Assembly (NCBI GenBank): GCA_034429195.1
Contig: DAOUGQ010000016.1
Location: 285,793 to 349,792, forward strand
Direction of reading: 5' to 3'
DNA: 64,000 bases
Origin: UBA4782 sp034429195
GTDB lineage: Bacteria; Chloroflexota; Anaerolineae; Anaerolineales; Anaerolineaceae
Each line of letters starts with the position of its first letter. Within the stretch, counting starts at the first letter, position 1. This document shows, in pieces, positions 43,730 to 52,502 of this stretch. The notes under the pieces were generated by a model. The model saw only the letters and a program-made list of their open reading frames with translations. It did no database searches and was not told where the DNA came from. Both the position numbers and the translations under genes were made by a program.

Positions 43730-44869
43730 TTATTCTGTTGGTGGTAACGGCTCTTCTGGTTTTGGAGAAGTTGTAGGCTCTTCTCCTGCTTTTTTAACCA
43801 TCTTCTTTATTGTTTCTTCGTCTACCATCTGGGTTTTTCCGACATTGATGGAAGATTCTGGAGCAGAAGGACTTGATATTACTTCCTGAGTAGAAGGTGA
43901 GGGTGAAGCAAGAGGAATATTAACCTCTTTCACACCTTCTGGTAGTCGAGTTCCAAAACGGGTGAGAACTACTGCTCCAAATCCAACCATGGCTGCCACG
44001 AAAATGACAAGTTGACCAAGGCAGGGAACCCAACCTATTGCAGCACAACCTAAAGAAAGAATCAATGTACCGATCCCAATTGCTATTGGAGTTGACCAGG
44101 TTGTTTTGAAAAGATTAGCCACCAGATTACCAATTTCTAGTCCAAGTCCAAACCAACCAAAGAACAGCGCAACAGTGAAAGCCAGTAAAACCAAGACAGC
44201 AATAGGTATTCCTATGATTGTTACTGCTAAAATGATACTCCCTAAAGAGATCACCAGCATTCCCAATGCGCCTATTCCCAATGAAAGGGCAAAACGCGAA
44301 GAAATCGTCTTTGCCAATCGTTCATTTCCTTTTGGAGCGATGAGGGCAACGATGATTGCAATAATGGCAAACGCCAATGCAGAGAAAGTCGAACGGAAAA
44401 AGTTGCCAACGGGGCGGAAGATATTCTGGGAAATCGCATTTTCAAGATCTAGATCAGTAACAACATTACCCGGGTTGGTGGATGTAATAATGTCCCCTTG
44501 AACAATTGCACCGCTATCTTGCACGACATTTCCACCTACTCGAACAATATCGCCATTTACATTTGCTCCATCATATAGATGAACAAATCCTCCTGTAGAG
44601 ACGATATCGCCTTCGATCATACCATGAGCTTCGAGAGAACCGCCCATCAAAACGATGTTTCCAGTAACGGTTGAATCGCTTTCCAAAGTTGCTGAACCGC
44701 CAAAGATCAGCAGGTCACCATGGAGGGTATGTCCGCTGCGCAGTACGCAGGTATCTCCTAACAAAAGTGATCCACAATCCTGGCTATTTGCAAGTGCTGT
44801 ACCAGTAATCGCAAATAACAAGATGAAGGACAGCAGGAATATTGAACCTAGAAATTTCACAGTTTTCAT
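43730..44869 (-). CDS. membrane protein with polymer-forming (bactofilin-like) repeats
   Basis: 379 residues. A signal peptide (1-27) is followed by a beta-helical repeat region (about 35-135) with turns such as GDLLIFGGSATLESDSTVTG and GDIVSTGGFVHLYDG, as in polymer-forming/bactofilin-type domains. Four to five membrane segments (about 155-300) and a Pro/Ser/Glu-rich cytoplasmic tail follow. Similar proteins accompany ECF sigma and anti-sigma genes. It overlaps the anti-sigma gene by 4 nt and is therefore translationally coupled. Likely role: envelope stress response or assembly; this is inference. Confidence 0.75.
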   Translation of the reverse strand: MKTVKFLGSIFLLSFILLFAITGTALANSQDCGSLLLGDTCVLRSGHTLHGDLLIFGGSATLESDSTVTGNIVLMGGSLEAHGMIEGDIVSTGGFVHLYDGANVNGDIVRVGGNVVQDSGAIVQGDIITSTNPGNVVTDLDLENAISQNIFRPVGNFFRSTFSALAFAIIAIIVALIAPKGNERLAKTISSRFALSLGIGALGMLVISLGSIILAVTIIGIPIAVLVLLAFTVALFFGWFGLGLEIGNLVANLFKTTWSTPIAIGIGTLILSLGCAAIGWVPCLGQLVIFVAAMVGFGAVVLTRFGTRLPEGVKEVNIPLASPSPSTQEVISSPSAPESSINVGKTQMVDEETIKKMVKKAGEEPTTSPKPEEPLPPTE

Positions 44870-45432
44870 TGAATTTTCACTCCTTCATGAACAAGTTCAC
44901 CTGATTTTGGCTTCCTGAATGAAAAATGCCATACTGCTCCACCCCAAGCAACGGCAAGGATTAAGGTTGTACCTAGTGTTAGGATCCATGCCATGAGGTA
45001 GATAATTGGTGGAATTCTAAATATTACAGGTAGAACGATCATTTTTATTTCTTGATAGAAAATCAAGAGACGAGCTGCGGTCGTAAAGAACAATGCAAGA
45101 AGATCAGAAGGAGAGGTGGTTGACACGGTATAGGCAATCCATAACCCTAAAGTGATTACAGCCAACCCCACCAAGAAAAAGGCTAATTTTTGAGCAGATC
45201 GTTTTTGCTGTAGCGCACGACGTTCAGACAGGCTGGTTTGCCAGCGAGTGGTGAAGCCAGCACCGGGTGACGCGAATCCTTCTGCTTTGATCTCAAGTTT
45301 CGCTGCTTGCCATTGTTTTTGAAGCTGGTGGCATTGACTGCACTTTTCAGTGTGTTCACGTACAGCTCTGGCTTGCTGAGGAGTCAAAGATTCATCGGAT
45401 AAAATCCACTCTTCATAAGGGTAATGGCTCAT
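44866..45432 (-). CDS. anti-sigma factor with zinc-finger (zf-HC2) N-terminus
   Basis: About 188 residues. The N-terminal anti-sigma zinc finger has HTEKCSQC (His and two Cys ligands) after a helical QQARAVREH stretch. Three hydrophobic segments follow (about 85-105, 120-140 and 150-175). It would hold the ECF sigma factor encoded just upstream at the membrane and release it on an envelope signal. AGGAGG sits before ATG 45432, inside the end of the sigma gene (20-nt overlap), a typical coupling. A longer frame to 45486 adds no domain. Confidence 0.85.
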   Translation of the reverse strand: MSHYPYEEWILSDESLTPQQARAVREHTEKCSQCHQLQKQWQAAKLEIKAEGFASPGAGFTTRWQTSLSERRALQQKRSAQKLAFFLVGLAVITLGLWIAYTVSTTSPSDLLALFFTTAARLLIFYQEIKMIVLPVIFRIPPIIYLMAWILTLGTTLILAVAWGGAVWHFSFRKPKSGELVHEGVKIQ

Positions 45433-46003
45433 AAGAATTACCTCCTGAGGCGGGAATTGCTTCGGGTACCTTGTATTGCTGTGCAATCATTAATCGGGCA
45501 CGGTGCAATCTGCTTTTTACTGCGCTGGTAGTGGTGGAAAGGGTTTGGGCAATCTCGTCTTCTGACATTTCATACCAATAACGTAAGATAATCACTGCAC
45601 GATCTTCTGATTTCAATTGGGCAAGTACATTATGAAGGATATTTGCTTCCTCTTTTCTGCCTGCCATTTTTTCGGGTCCTGGAGAGGGATCTGATAGCAT
45701 TTCCTCTACTACCAGGTCAATGGAAAATGTGGGCATGCGCTTTTTTCGTTGCTGATCGATGCAATAGTGAGCAGCAATAGCCAGTAGCCAGGTCATAAAA
45801 GGGCGGTCAAAGTCATAACGATTACCATGTTGGTAAGCCCGCCAGAATGTTTCTTGTGCTGCATCTTCAGCTTCTCCAGCATCACCCAGCATGCGATAGC
45901 AAAGGTTATAGACAGGTCGCTGATAAGTATCTACCAGTACACTGAATGCTTCTTGATCTCCTTTGAGCGCTTGTTTTAGCCATTCTGGCTGATCGATGTT
46001 CAC
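45413..46003 (-). CDS. ECF-type RNA polymerase sigma factor
   Basis: A sigma-70 family protein of 196 residues. Region 2 has NLCYRMLGDAGEAEDAAQETFWRAY and the following aromatic helix (FMTWLLAIAAHYCID). Region 4 has YEMSEDEIAQTLSTTTSAVKSRLHRAR. GTG at 46003 has GGAG 6 nt upstream and is chosen over the TTG at 46009, which abuts that site. It leads a four-gene operon: sigma, anti-sigma, polymer-forming membrane protein and toast-rack lipoprotein. Confidence 0.92.
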   Translation of the reverse strand: MNIDQPEWLKQALKGDQEAFSVLVDTYQRPVYNLCYRMLGDAGEAEDAAQETFWRAYQHGNRYDFDRPFMTWLLAIAAHYCIDQQRKKRMPTFSIDLVVEEMLSDPSPGPEKMAGRKEEANILHNVLAQLKSEDRAVIILRYWYEMSEDEIAQTLSTTTSAVKSRLHRARLMIAQQYKVPEAIPASGGNSYEPLPL

Positions 46004-46099
46004 AATCAACTCCAGAAACCGAATTGTTTTACTTCATATACGCAATAAATAAAAAATAGTTGCATATTTTTATTGTAAACCTTTTCATTAAACGAAAAT

Positions 46100-46118
46100 T
46101 CCCATCCTTTAAATGGGA
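46100..46118 (-). terminator. weak terminator after the 46-47 kb Ser/Thr kinase
   Basis: TCCCAT/ATGGGA (6 bp, 7-nt loop), followed on the minus strand by ATTTTCG. It lies between the kinase gene (ends 46163) and the sigma gene. Confidence 0.4.
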
Positions 46119-46162
46119 GTATCTAACAATATGTCTGTCATTAGTCTCAGATCATCAAGAAG

Positions 46163-47632
46163 CTATTTAGGTATGATATCGTAAGTGATTCGCGAGTCGG
46201 TAATTTTTATATTATCCAGTTCGAAATTAGCTTCATCCATCGCTTTTGAAATCCCAGTATTTATCCCGGTAGAGAGAATTCCACCTATAAGTATGAGGGG
46301 TACTTTATTATATTTGCGCAATGAGAAGGTCGGATGTCCTCCGGACTCGGTGATTTTTATTTCTATCGTAGCCTGTCCATAATTTGTCTCGGCTGTAATG
46401 AATGCACGGTCCGGACTCTGAAAATTGACATTAAAAGAGTTGATCCAATCACCCGAAAACATATCCAATGAGTTATTGAGCGCTTGAGTGGCTTCATATT
46501 CTGTCAGGAATTCTGTGCGTTCAACATCGGTATCGGTAAAGGTGTATCCGATGTTAGAAAAGGCAGTTTGGATCAATCTGGAAACAACTGCTGCGCCAGT
46601 GAGACTGATGATCAGAGTGGCTGCAACCAGTGCAGCAATCAGGATGCTAAAAAAGGTAAGCAGCCATCGTCCAATACTTCGAGATCGGGTAGGTTTCTTC
46701 GCTTTCTCAAATGTCTTCTCAGGTTTTACTACTTGAGTTGTAGGAAGAACTTGCTGGGCTATTTTTACCGGTGGAGCAACCGACACGACTGGCATCACAC
46801 CTCGTGATAGATTCTCCAATGCAGTTCCCATAGTTGCCATACTTGGAAAACGGTCTTGAGGTATTTTTGCCATTGCCCTCAGGATGACGTTTTCTACAGG
46901 TTCAGGTATGCCGGGCAAAACCTCGTGCGGGAGAGGTGGTGTTTCTGTTGCATGCATGAGAACTACAGCCATGGGTGTATCGGCATCAAAAGGCAATTTA
47001 CCCGTAATCATTTCATACATGACTACCCCAAGAGAATAGATATCTGCTCTGCCATCCAGTTTCTTTCCAAAACCTTGTTCGGGCGCCATGTAATGAGGTG
47101 TGCCAATTCCAAAGCCTGTGCCTGTAAGATCGGAATGGGTTTGCTGACCAATTGTTTTAGCAATGCCAAAATCAGACAGCATAGGTTGATCATTTTCTGT
47201 GATCAGGATATTCGCTGGCTTAACGTCGCGATGAATAATATTCTGGTTGTGTGCATAATCCAAAGCCTGTGTAATGGGAAGAAGGATCTGAGAAGCTTGT
47301 TGCCAGGGAATGGGTTGTCCCATACGATCTTTCAGGGTACCTCCCCCAATATATTCCATGATCAAATAGGGAGAACCATTCTCATCGCCATAATCCAGAA
47401 CTTTGACAATGTAGGGATGCGAGAGATGAGCCAATGCTTTTGCTTCTCGTTCAAACCGTATCAGGAAAGTCTCATCTTCTTCTGTAGCATGCAGCATTTT
47501 AATAGCTACATACCTTTCCAGGCGGGTATCTAGCGCCTTATAAACCGTTGCCATTCCACCCTTGCCTAGCAATTGGACTATTTGATACCGCCCAATAGCC
47601 TGTCCAACCTGATAATCGTGATTACCTGACAT
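46163..47632 (-). CDS. transmembrane Hanks-type Ser/Thr protein kinase
   Basis: 489 residues. The kinase domain (about 12-275) has LGKGGMATVYKA, the ATP Lys in VAIKMLHA, HRDVKPANI, SDFGIAK and the activation-loop GTPHYMAPEQ. A Lys/Arg-rich linker, one membrane helix (about 325-350) and an extracellular domain of about 135 residues follow. The extracellular domain resembles DUF2993-like lipid-associated domains only weakly and is not a PASTA repeat. It would sense an envelope ligand. AGGGGAAG precedes the ATG, and it is divergent from the acyltransferase gene. Confidence 0.92.
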   Translation of the reverse strand: MSGNHDYQVGQAIGRYQIVQLLGKGGMATVYKALDTRLERYVAIKMLHATEEDETFLIRFEREAKALAHLSHPYIVKVLDYGDENGSPYLIMEYIGGGTLKDRMGQPIPWQQASQILLPITQALDYAHNQNIIHRDVKPANILITENDQPMLSDFGIAKTIGQQTHSDLTGTGFGIGTPHYMAPEQGFGKKLDGRADIYSLGVVMYEMITGKLPFDADTPMAVVLMHATETPPLPHEVLPGIPEPVENVILRAMAKIPQDRFPSMATMGTALENLSRGVMPVVSVAPPVKIAQQVLPTTQVVKPEKTFEKAKKPTRSRSIGRWLLTFFSILIAALVAATLIISLTGAAVVSRLIQTAFSNIGYTFTDTDVERTEFLTEYEATQALNNSLDMFSGDWINSFNVNFQSPDRAFITAETNYGQATIEIKITESGGHPTFSLRKYNKVPLILIGGILSTGINTGISKAMDEANFELDNIKITDSRITYDIIPK

Positions 47633-47792
47633 GACTTCCCCTATAGCGATATGGAATTTTAAGTTGTCATATACTGATTATGCCGTATTATATTATGAAA
47701 GATTTGTTAAGCATATTGATTCACATCGTAATCTAGCTACCAGGGTTCTACATAGCACCCCTCAGTAAAGAATATTTTTGGGAGCACCAACG

Positions 47793-48482
47793 ATGAATAG
47801 CACTTTTTACCATGCAATAAGGATCATAGGATGTCCATTTCGTTTTAAGGTTATGGGCATAGAACATTTACCCAGGAATTCTCCCATGATCATCGTTTCG
47901 AACCATGTGGGGGAAGTAGGTCCCATCGCAATGATCCTGTCTATGCCAATTCAGCTTCATCCCTGGGCGATCTCGGATATGACCGATAAATTTCGTGCAC
48001 CAGACTATATTTATAAAGATTTCATTCAACCGGTCTGGAAATTAAAAGGCTGGTTTGGCAATAGGGTGGCACAAGTGGTTGGGCGTATCGCAGCCATATT
48101 GATCAATGGTCTGGGTGCGGTAGCTGTCGACAAGCAAAGTATTTCGATCCAAAAAGCTTTCAAGATCAGTATGAAGTTATTACTGGATGGAAAAAGTATC
48201 CTGGTTTTTCCTGAAGAGCCACTTCTGACTGCTGATCCAAAAACAGGAATCAAACCATTTGCAGCGGGTTTTACCTGGCTGTGCCATCTTTACCAGCGAG
48301 AGACAGGAAAGACCTTGCTTGTTATTCCCGCAGCAGTCCATGCAGAAAAAAAAACCATTTTATTGGGTGAACCATTCACCTTCGTTTTCCATGAATATCC
48401 TAAAATAGATATTGCCCGGGCAGAAATGTTATTGGAACGGGAAGTGAAAAAGCTTTACACACGATTAGGAGAAGGGGTTTAA
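47793..48482 (+). CDS. PlsC-like lysophospholipid acyltransferase homologue with altered active site
   Basis: About 229 residues with the fold pattern of 1-acylglycerol-3-phosphate acyltransferases. The NHx4D motif reads NHVGEVG (the Asp is Gly) and the FPEG block reads FPEEP. The His is kept, but loss of the Asp makes normal acyltransfer uncertain. It may be a divergent enzyme with another acceptor. ATG 47793 has GGGAG 8 nt upstream; a TTG at 47778 precedes that site and is rejected. It is convergent with the EamA gene (2-nt gap). Confidence 0.65.
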   Translation: MNSTFYHAIRIIGCPFRFKVMGIEHLPRNSPMIIVSNHVGEVGPIAMILSMPIQLHPWAISDMTDKFRAPDYIYKDFIQPVWKLKGWFGNRVAQVVGRIAAILINGLGAVAVDKQSISIQKAFKISMKLLLDGKSILVFPEEPLLTADPKTGIKPFAAGFTWLCHLYQRETGKTLLVIPAAVHAEKKTILLGEPFTFVFHEYPKIDIARAEMLLEREVKKLYTRLGEGV

Positions 48483-48484
48483 TC

Positions 48485-49375
48485 TTATCCTGTATTTGCA
48501 TGTTGAGGTTCGGGAGAAGAAATATTCACCAGGTATATCCCAAGAAGAACAGCGATGCCTCCCAACCATTGACCTGGCATTAGCGCTTCACCCAATATTG
48601 GGATGGCAAGGAATGCGGTGAGCACTGGTTGGGCGATCATTGAAGGAGAGACTATTGAAGCTGGCAGGTGCCCCAGAGCATAGACAATGGCATAGTATCC
48701 ACTCACCTGCGATATAAGCCCTGCTGCCAGGAAGGTCAAATACGTATTAAGCGAATATCCAGTCAACGGTTGATTTGATATGAGGCAGGAAAGGAGTAGA
48801 ACAATTGCTGTCGCTGTGGTAGCCAGCCAGACGTAAGTGATCGTTGGTAGGTGAGTTCTTCCTTTTTGTGTGGTGAGATAATAGCCGGCGTAAAAGAAAC
48901 TGGATGATACTCCAAGCAAGTCGCCAAAGCTCAAGGATGGATGAACCAACATGTCATACCCTAAAACTACGGTTGCACCCAGCAGGGTAAGGAACAACCC
49001 AACCCAAAAGCGTGAGCGGGGTTTTTCCTTCCAAACCAGCCAGGCGATCAAAGCTACCCAGAGAGGGGCAATGTTGTTCAAGAGGGTGGCGTTAGCTACC
49101 CGGGTATTCATTATGGCAAATCCCCAAATACCATGGTCAAATGCAGAAAAAGTACCTGCGACAATCGGGAATAAAAAATGAACGTTCTTTAATCCCCTCT
49201 GTTTGATAAGTGACCTGACTCCAAAAGGAAGAAAAACAAGAGATGCGATAGCCATCCGGTAAAATGATGTGACCAGAGGCGAAGCATCTGCCAGACGGAT
49301 GAACAGGGATGAAAGGGATAATGCGAGAACCCCTGCAACCAAAGCCAGATAAGGAAGAGACCTGCGCCATTTCAT
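48485..49375 (-). CDS. EamA/DMT-family transporter
   Basis: About 296 residues with ten hydrophobic segments in two EamA repeats (LSSLFIRLADASPLVTSFYR in the first; GQWLGGIAVLLGIYLV at the end). It probably exports a metabolite, but the substrate is unknown. ATG 49375 is preceded by TACAAT with only 8 nt between, so the transcript is likely leaderless. The frame is open to 49393, across that box, and is rejected for that reason. It is a separate family member from the one at 18191. Confidence 0.82.
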   Translation of the reverse strand: MKWRRSLPYLALVAGVLALSLSSLFIRLADASPLVTSFYRMAIASLVFLPFGVRSLIKQRGLKNVHFLFPIVAGTFSAFDHGIWGFAIMNTRVANATLLNNIAPLWVALIAWLVWKEKPRSRFWVGLFLTLLGATVVLGYDMLVHPSLSFGDLLGVSSSFFYAGYYLTTQKGRTHLPTITYVWLATTATAIVLLLSCLISNQPLTGYSLNTYLTFLAAGLISQVSGYYAIVYALGHLPASIVSPSMIAQPVLTAFLAIPILGEALMPGQWLGGIAVLLGIYLVNISSPEPQHANTG

Positions 49376-49383
49376 GAGACGAA

Positions 49384-49389
49384 ATTGTA
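49384..49389 (-). promoter_or_regulatory. -10 box of the EamA gene (leaderless)
   Basis: TACAAT on the minus strand, 8 nt before ATG 49375. No good -35 hexamer at standard spacing. Confidence 0.55.
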
Positions 49390-49429
49390 ACACAGGTGTT
49401 CATTCCCTTATTGAGTTAATTAAGTAAGG

Positions 49430-52192
49430 TCATTCGTCTAATTGTTCGCGAATTCGATTGCGAGCTTTCGTGAACAATTTCACTAAAAACCAGAGGGCAG
49501 GTAATAACAATGCGGTACAGGTAAGGTTGGCAGGTTTGATCTGCAGTACTTTATCAACTTTAATTTCATAATTAACATTACTTCCAGCCAGTTTTGTATC
49601 AATTGGGCGTACCCGGAGAATATATAATCCATCCTTTTCCGCTTTCCATTGCAAACTGGCTTCACTATCATATGTTTCTGGAGAAGATTCGCCAAGGATC
49701 ACATCTCCCACCGGGTCATAGAGTTGAAAAGCAGCAGCCGCATACCCATCCAGTGGTTTAGTTGAAATTTTGTATGTTCCACCTGCACTGGCAGGAAATA
49801 CATACCAATCATAATCCGAATAGCCACACAGGTTATGTTGCTGCGCCTGCCCAATTTCGAGAGGTGTCGCTCCCTGGAGGTTATCATCACCCGGGTCGGG
49901 GCTTTCATATCGATCGGATGTGCAATCGCTGGCAATTTGCACGAACGCCTGTGCGGTATCAGAGAAAGGTTCTTTATTTCCGCCTGTGTCAACAGCACGC
50001 ATCCTAAAAGCATAACTGTGTCCCAATTCACCAACAAACCAGAGTTGTTGTTCATTCACTGGAATTACATTTCCCCAGCTTACCCAACCTGCCCCATCAC
50101 GAGAATATTCCATTTCAAAATTTAAAATATTCTCACTGCCTTTTTTCGCTTTCCAGGTTAGTTTGATTGCAGTTGATTGCGAGATTGCTGGTAGAGCATC
50201 CATTGTGGTGACTGGCAAATGGATTGCCTGATAAACATTAAAATTAATACTTTTCTGACTTAATCCTGCAAGGTTACGAGCAGTGAGTGTCCAGCGATAT
50301 TCTCCTGATGGGAGAGTGCCGACCTCCCAGGTAAGCCCTGTTTGCCAATCCATGATTTTTGCAAAACCATTTGGTCCTTGCAACTGAGCAGAGTATTCAT
50401 CTGCGCCTAGGGTTTCAATCCATGAGAGTTTGACATTATCCTCTGCAGTTAAGGAGTGACCGAGAGTCTCGGTTGGGGAAATGAGTTCTGGTTCCTGGGG
50501 AGGATCAATTCTATCAATAACCTTGAATGATTTCAACCATCCTGTTGTGCCTGTCTGAGAAGTCAGGTCTGTAGCTGAATCCAGCAGTACCAATCGGTTC
50601 CCTCCAAAACCGAGAGTATCATAGGCCAGAACCATAAGATTGGCACCCACTTTGATTGATTCAACTTTGTTATTTCCGAGAGGGTTGATTCCTTCCAGAG
50701 CGGCATAATCACCTTTCTCGAGAGTTACACAGTTTCCGTTAAAATTCGCTTCTGGATAGATTGCTACCTGATTATCATCGGGGTAACACACAACAGGGGT
50801 TGGTGTGATCGTTGGAGTAGGGGTGGGTGGGGTACAGTCATATGCCATTTCGAGCAGGCGAGTACCCTGTAATTTCGCCGCAGTTTTATTTGCGTAGTCT
50901 ACTACCTGTAAACCAATCATGAATGGACCAAGTGGCACGTTCTCTTTGCACAGATCCAATTGAGTACTGAAGGGGATTTTAGTCTGCTGGCTTCCTACAG
51001 CCCGCCAGTTGCCATCTGTGGAAATGTAAAGCTGCATAGAGGCGACACCTGTGTCATCTTTACCAAAGCCTTCAACCGTAAGCATCTGTGTATTGATCAC
51101 CGTATTAGCAGCCGGGGATGAAATACCACCCGTAGGTGCAGCTTTATCGCCATTATTTTGCGAATAATAGACGTTTCCCGTGGCACATTGTGACCCATAG
51201 CCTGGATAATTGGTAGCTTCCAGGCAAGTACGGGGACGACCTCCATTTACCGCCACCTCATCGAAGACGATATCTACCGAAGTACCCCAGTATGAATATG
51301 CGTTGGTGTGAACCATAAAATGTAGATGCGAACCAGAACTGGGTCCAGTATTATCTGCGTATCCGATCAATTCACCTTGTGCCACCGAAGCACCCTTGAC
51401 ACGAAATTCTGCGGGGATACTATCGTAAGCGAGGTGATAATATACCTGGTAGGTGGTTGGTGTCGTGGATGTATCTTCGAGAACGATATAATTGGCACTC
51501 TCATGATAATTATCGGGATAGCGCCAGACAGCATACTTAACTTTTCCACCTTTCGCAGCAAGCACCGGGAAATTAGTTCCATTAGCAAAATCAAACGCAT
51601 ACAGGCAGGTATCGGGGCAGGTTTTGTAGGTAAAGACATGCCCAATACTACCTGAAAGTTTCATTTTTAATCCTGAAGGATAGGGTAATTTATAACCGGT
51701 ATATACTTTTCCTTTTTGCTGTGATTGTTCCTTCGAGACATAGCGGTCTTTCAGGTCTGGAAGAAGAACTTCATCTGGCACTTTCTTCAGGGTTTTATTC
51801 CAGGTGCGATCAGCCTGCAAGGTGACCTTCCAATCTTCAGGATGAGTACCATCCCCTTGCGTTCGTTCAGCAATTGCCAGGCCTGCTTCAGCGGGGATCA
51901 ATTCGCCAGTATCACGATCTGCAAGACTTAACCACAACAAAGCGAGAGTACCATCCTCGCTGAATGTCATGTGGTCAATATTTACCTCAAAGACCATGAA
52001 TGCGATTGCATCTTCTCTGCCCTGCACGCCTTGTTGAAATGCTGAAGTTACAGCAGCATCCCAGGCGGGATTGTAGGGCACAGGGGTGCCTTGATGATTA
52101 GAGGTCCTCCCCCCTTCAAAGACTGAACAAGATGCGAATAACAGAGAAATGAACAGAAAAAGAAAGGTTGTTTTGTGCCAGTTGCGTGTCAT
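49430..52192 (-). CDS. multidomain M23 peptidase-type surface lipoprotein
   Basis: About 920 residues. A signal with lipobox FASC is followed by a helical region and an M23/LytM domain (about 190-330) with the zinc-site motif HLHFMVH and an upstream YDWY-like aspartate region. A beta/gamma-crystallin-like domain follows (CVTLEKGDYAAL repeats, near 495-570). Next are two Fn3/Ig-like domains, a bacterial pre-peptidase C-terminal (PPC) domain (near 770-880) and a C-terminal membrane helix. It is predicted to bind or cut cell-wall peptide bridges. Its start is 32 nt after the MoaD-like gene, so it may be read from the AOR operon, though a functional link is doubtful. A longer frame to 52237 overlaps moaD. 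Confidence 0.8.
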   Translation of the reverse strand: MTRNWHKTTFLFLFISLLFASCSVFEGGRTSNHQGTPVPYNPAWDAAVTSAFQQGVQGREDAIAFMVFEVNIDHMTFSEDGTLALLWLSLADRDTGELIPAEAGLAIAERTQGDGTHPEDWKVTLQADRTWNKTLKKVPDEVLLPDLKDRYVSKEQSQQKGKVYTGYKLPYPSGLKMKLSGSIGHVFTYKTCPDTCLYAFDFANGTNFPVLAAKGGKVKYAVWRYPDNYHESANYIVLEDTSTTPTTYQVYYHLAYDSIPAEFRVKGASVAQGELIGYADNTGPSSGSHLHFMVHTNAYSYWGTSVDIVFDEVAVNGGRPRTCLEATNYPGYGSQCATGNVYYSQNNGDKAAPTGGISSPAANTVINTQMLTVEGFGKDDTGVASMQLYISTDGNWRAVGSQQTKIPFSTQLDLCKENVPLGPFMIGLQVVDYANKTAAKLQGTRLLEMAYDCTPPTPTPTITPTPVVCYPDDNQVAIYPEANFNGNCVTLEKGDYAALEGINPLGNNKVESIKVGANLMVLAYDTLGFGGNRLVLLDSATDLTSQTGTTGWLKSFKVIDRIDPPQEPELISPTETLGHSLTAEDNVKLSWIETLGADEYSAQLQGPNGFAKIMDWQTGLTWEVGTLPSGEYRWTLTARNLAGLSQKSINFNVYQAIHLPVTTMDALPAISQSTAIKLTWKAKKGSENILNFEMEYSRDGAGWVSWGNVIPVNEQQLWFVGELGHSYAFRMRAVDTGGNKEPFSDTAQAFVQIASDCTSDRYESPDPGDDNLQGATPLEIGQAQQHNLCGYSDYDWYVFPASAGGTYKISTKPLDGYAAAAFQLYDPVGDVILGESSPETYDSEASLQWKAEKDGLYILRVRPIDTKLAGSNVNYEIKVDKVLQIKPANLTCTALLLPALWFLVKLFTKARNRIREQLDE

Positions 52193-52223
52193 AACGCCTA
52201 AAGTTGCAGGATCTATGCCAGGA

Positions 52224-52502
52224 CTACCCACCTGCAACTGCAGGAAACATCATGATCTCATCTCCATCCTGTATCTGAACTTCAGCTTCTTTGATGCTCA
52301 TTGGTTTGCCATTGAGAAATATTCTGAAGTGAGGTGCCAGTTTCCCTTCATGCAGCGCAATCTGGGAGAATCCAGGGGGAAACCGTTGTGCAAGATTGCA
52401 CACCAATTGCTCCAGTGTCAATGGCTCTGTAAACTCGATCGTTTCACTCCTGCAATTAGTGTATGTGTTTAGAATATTGAAGTACCGTAAAGTAACTTTC
52501 AT
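52224..52502 (-). CDS. MoaD/ThiS-family sulfur carrier protein
   Basis: 92 residues with a ubiquitin-like fold, ending in the functional Gly-Gly (FPAVAGG). The C-terminal thiocarboxylate donates sulfur to make the dithiolene of pyranopterin. It starts at the last base of the AOR stop codon (TAATG), so it is tightly coupled to the AOR gene. That fits a role in building the tungsten or molybdenum cofactor used by the two AORs. An adenylating partner of the right type (MoeB-rhodanese) is at 1508-2659. Confidence 0.88.
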   Translation of the reverse strand: MKVTLRYFNILNTYTNCRSETIEFTEPLTLEQLVCNLAQRFPPGFSQIALHEGKLAPHFRIFLNGKPMSIKEAEVQIQDGDEIMMFPAVAGG

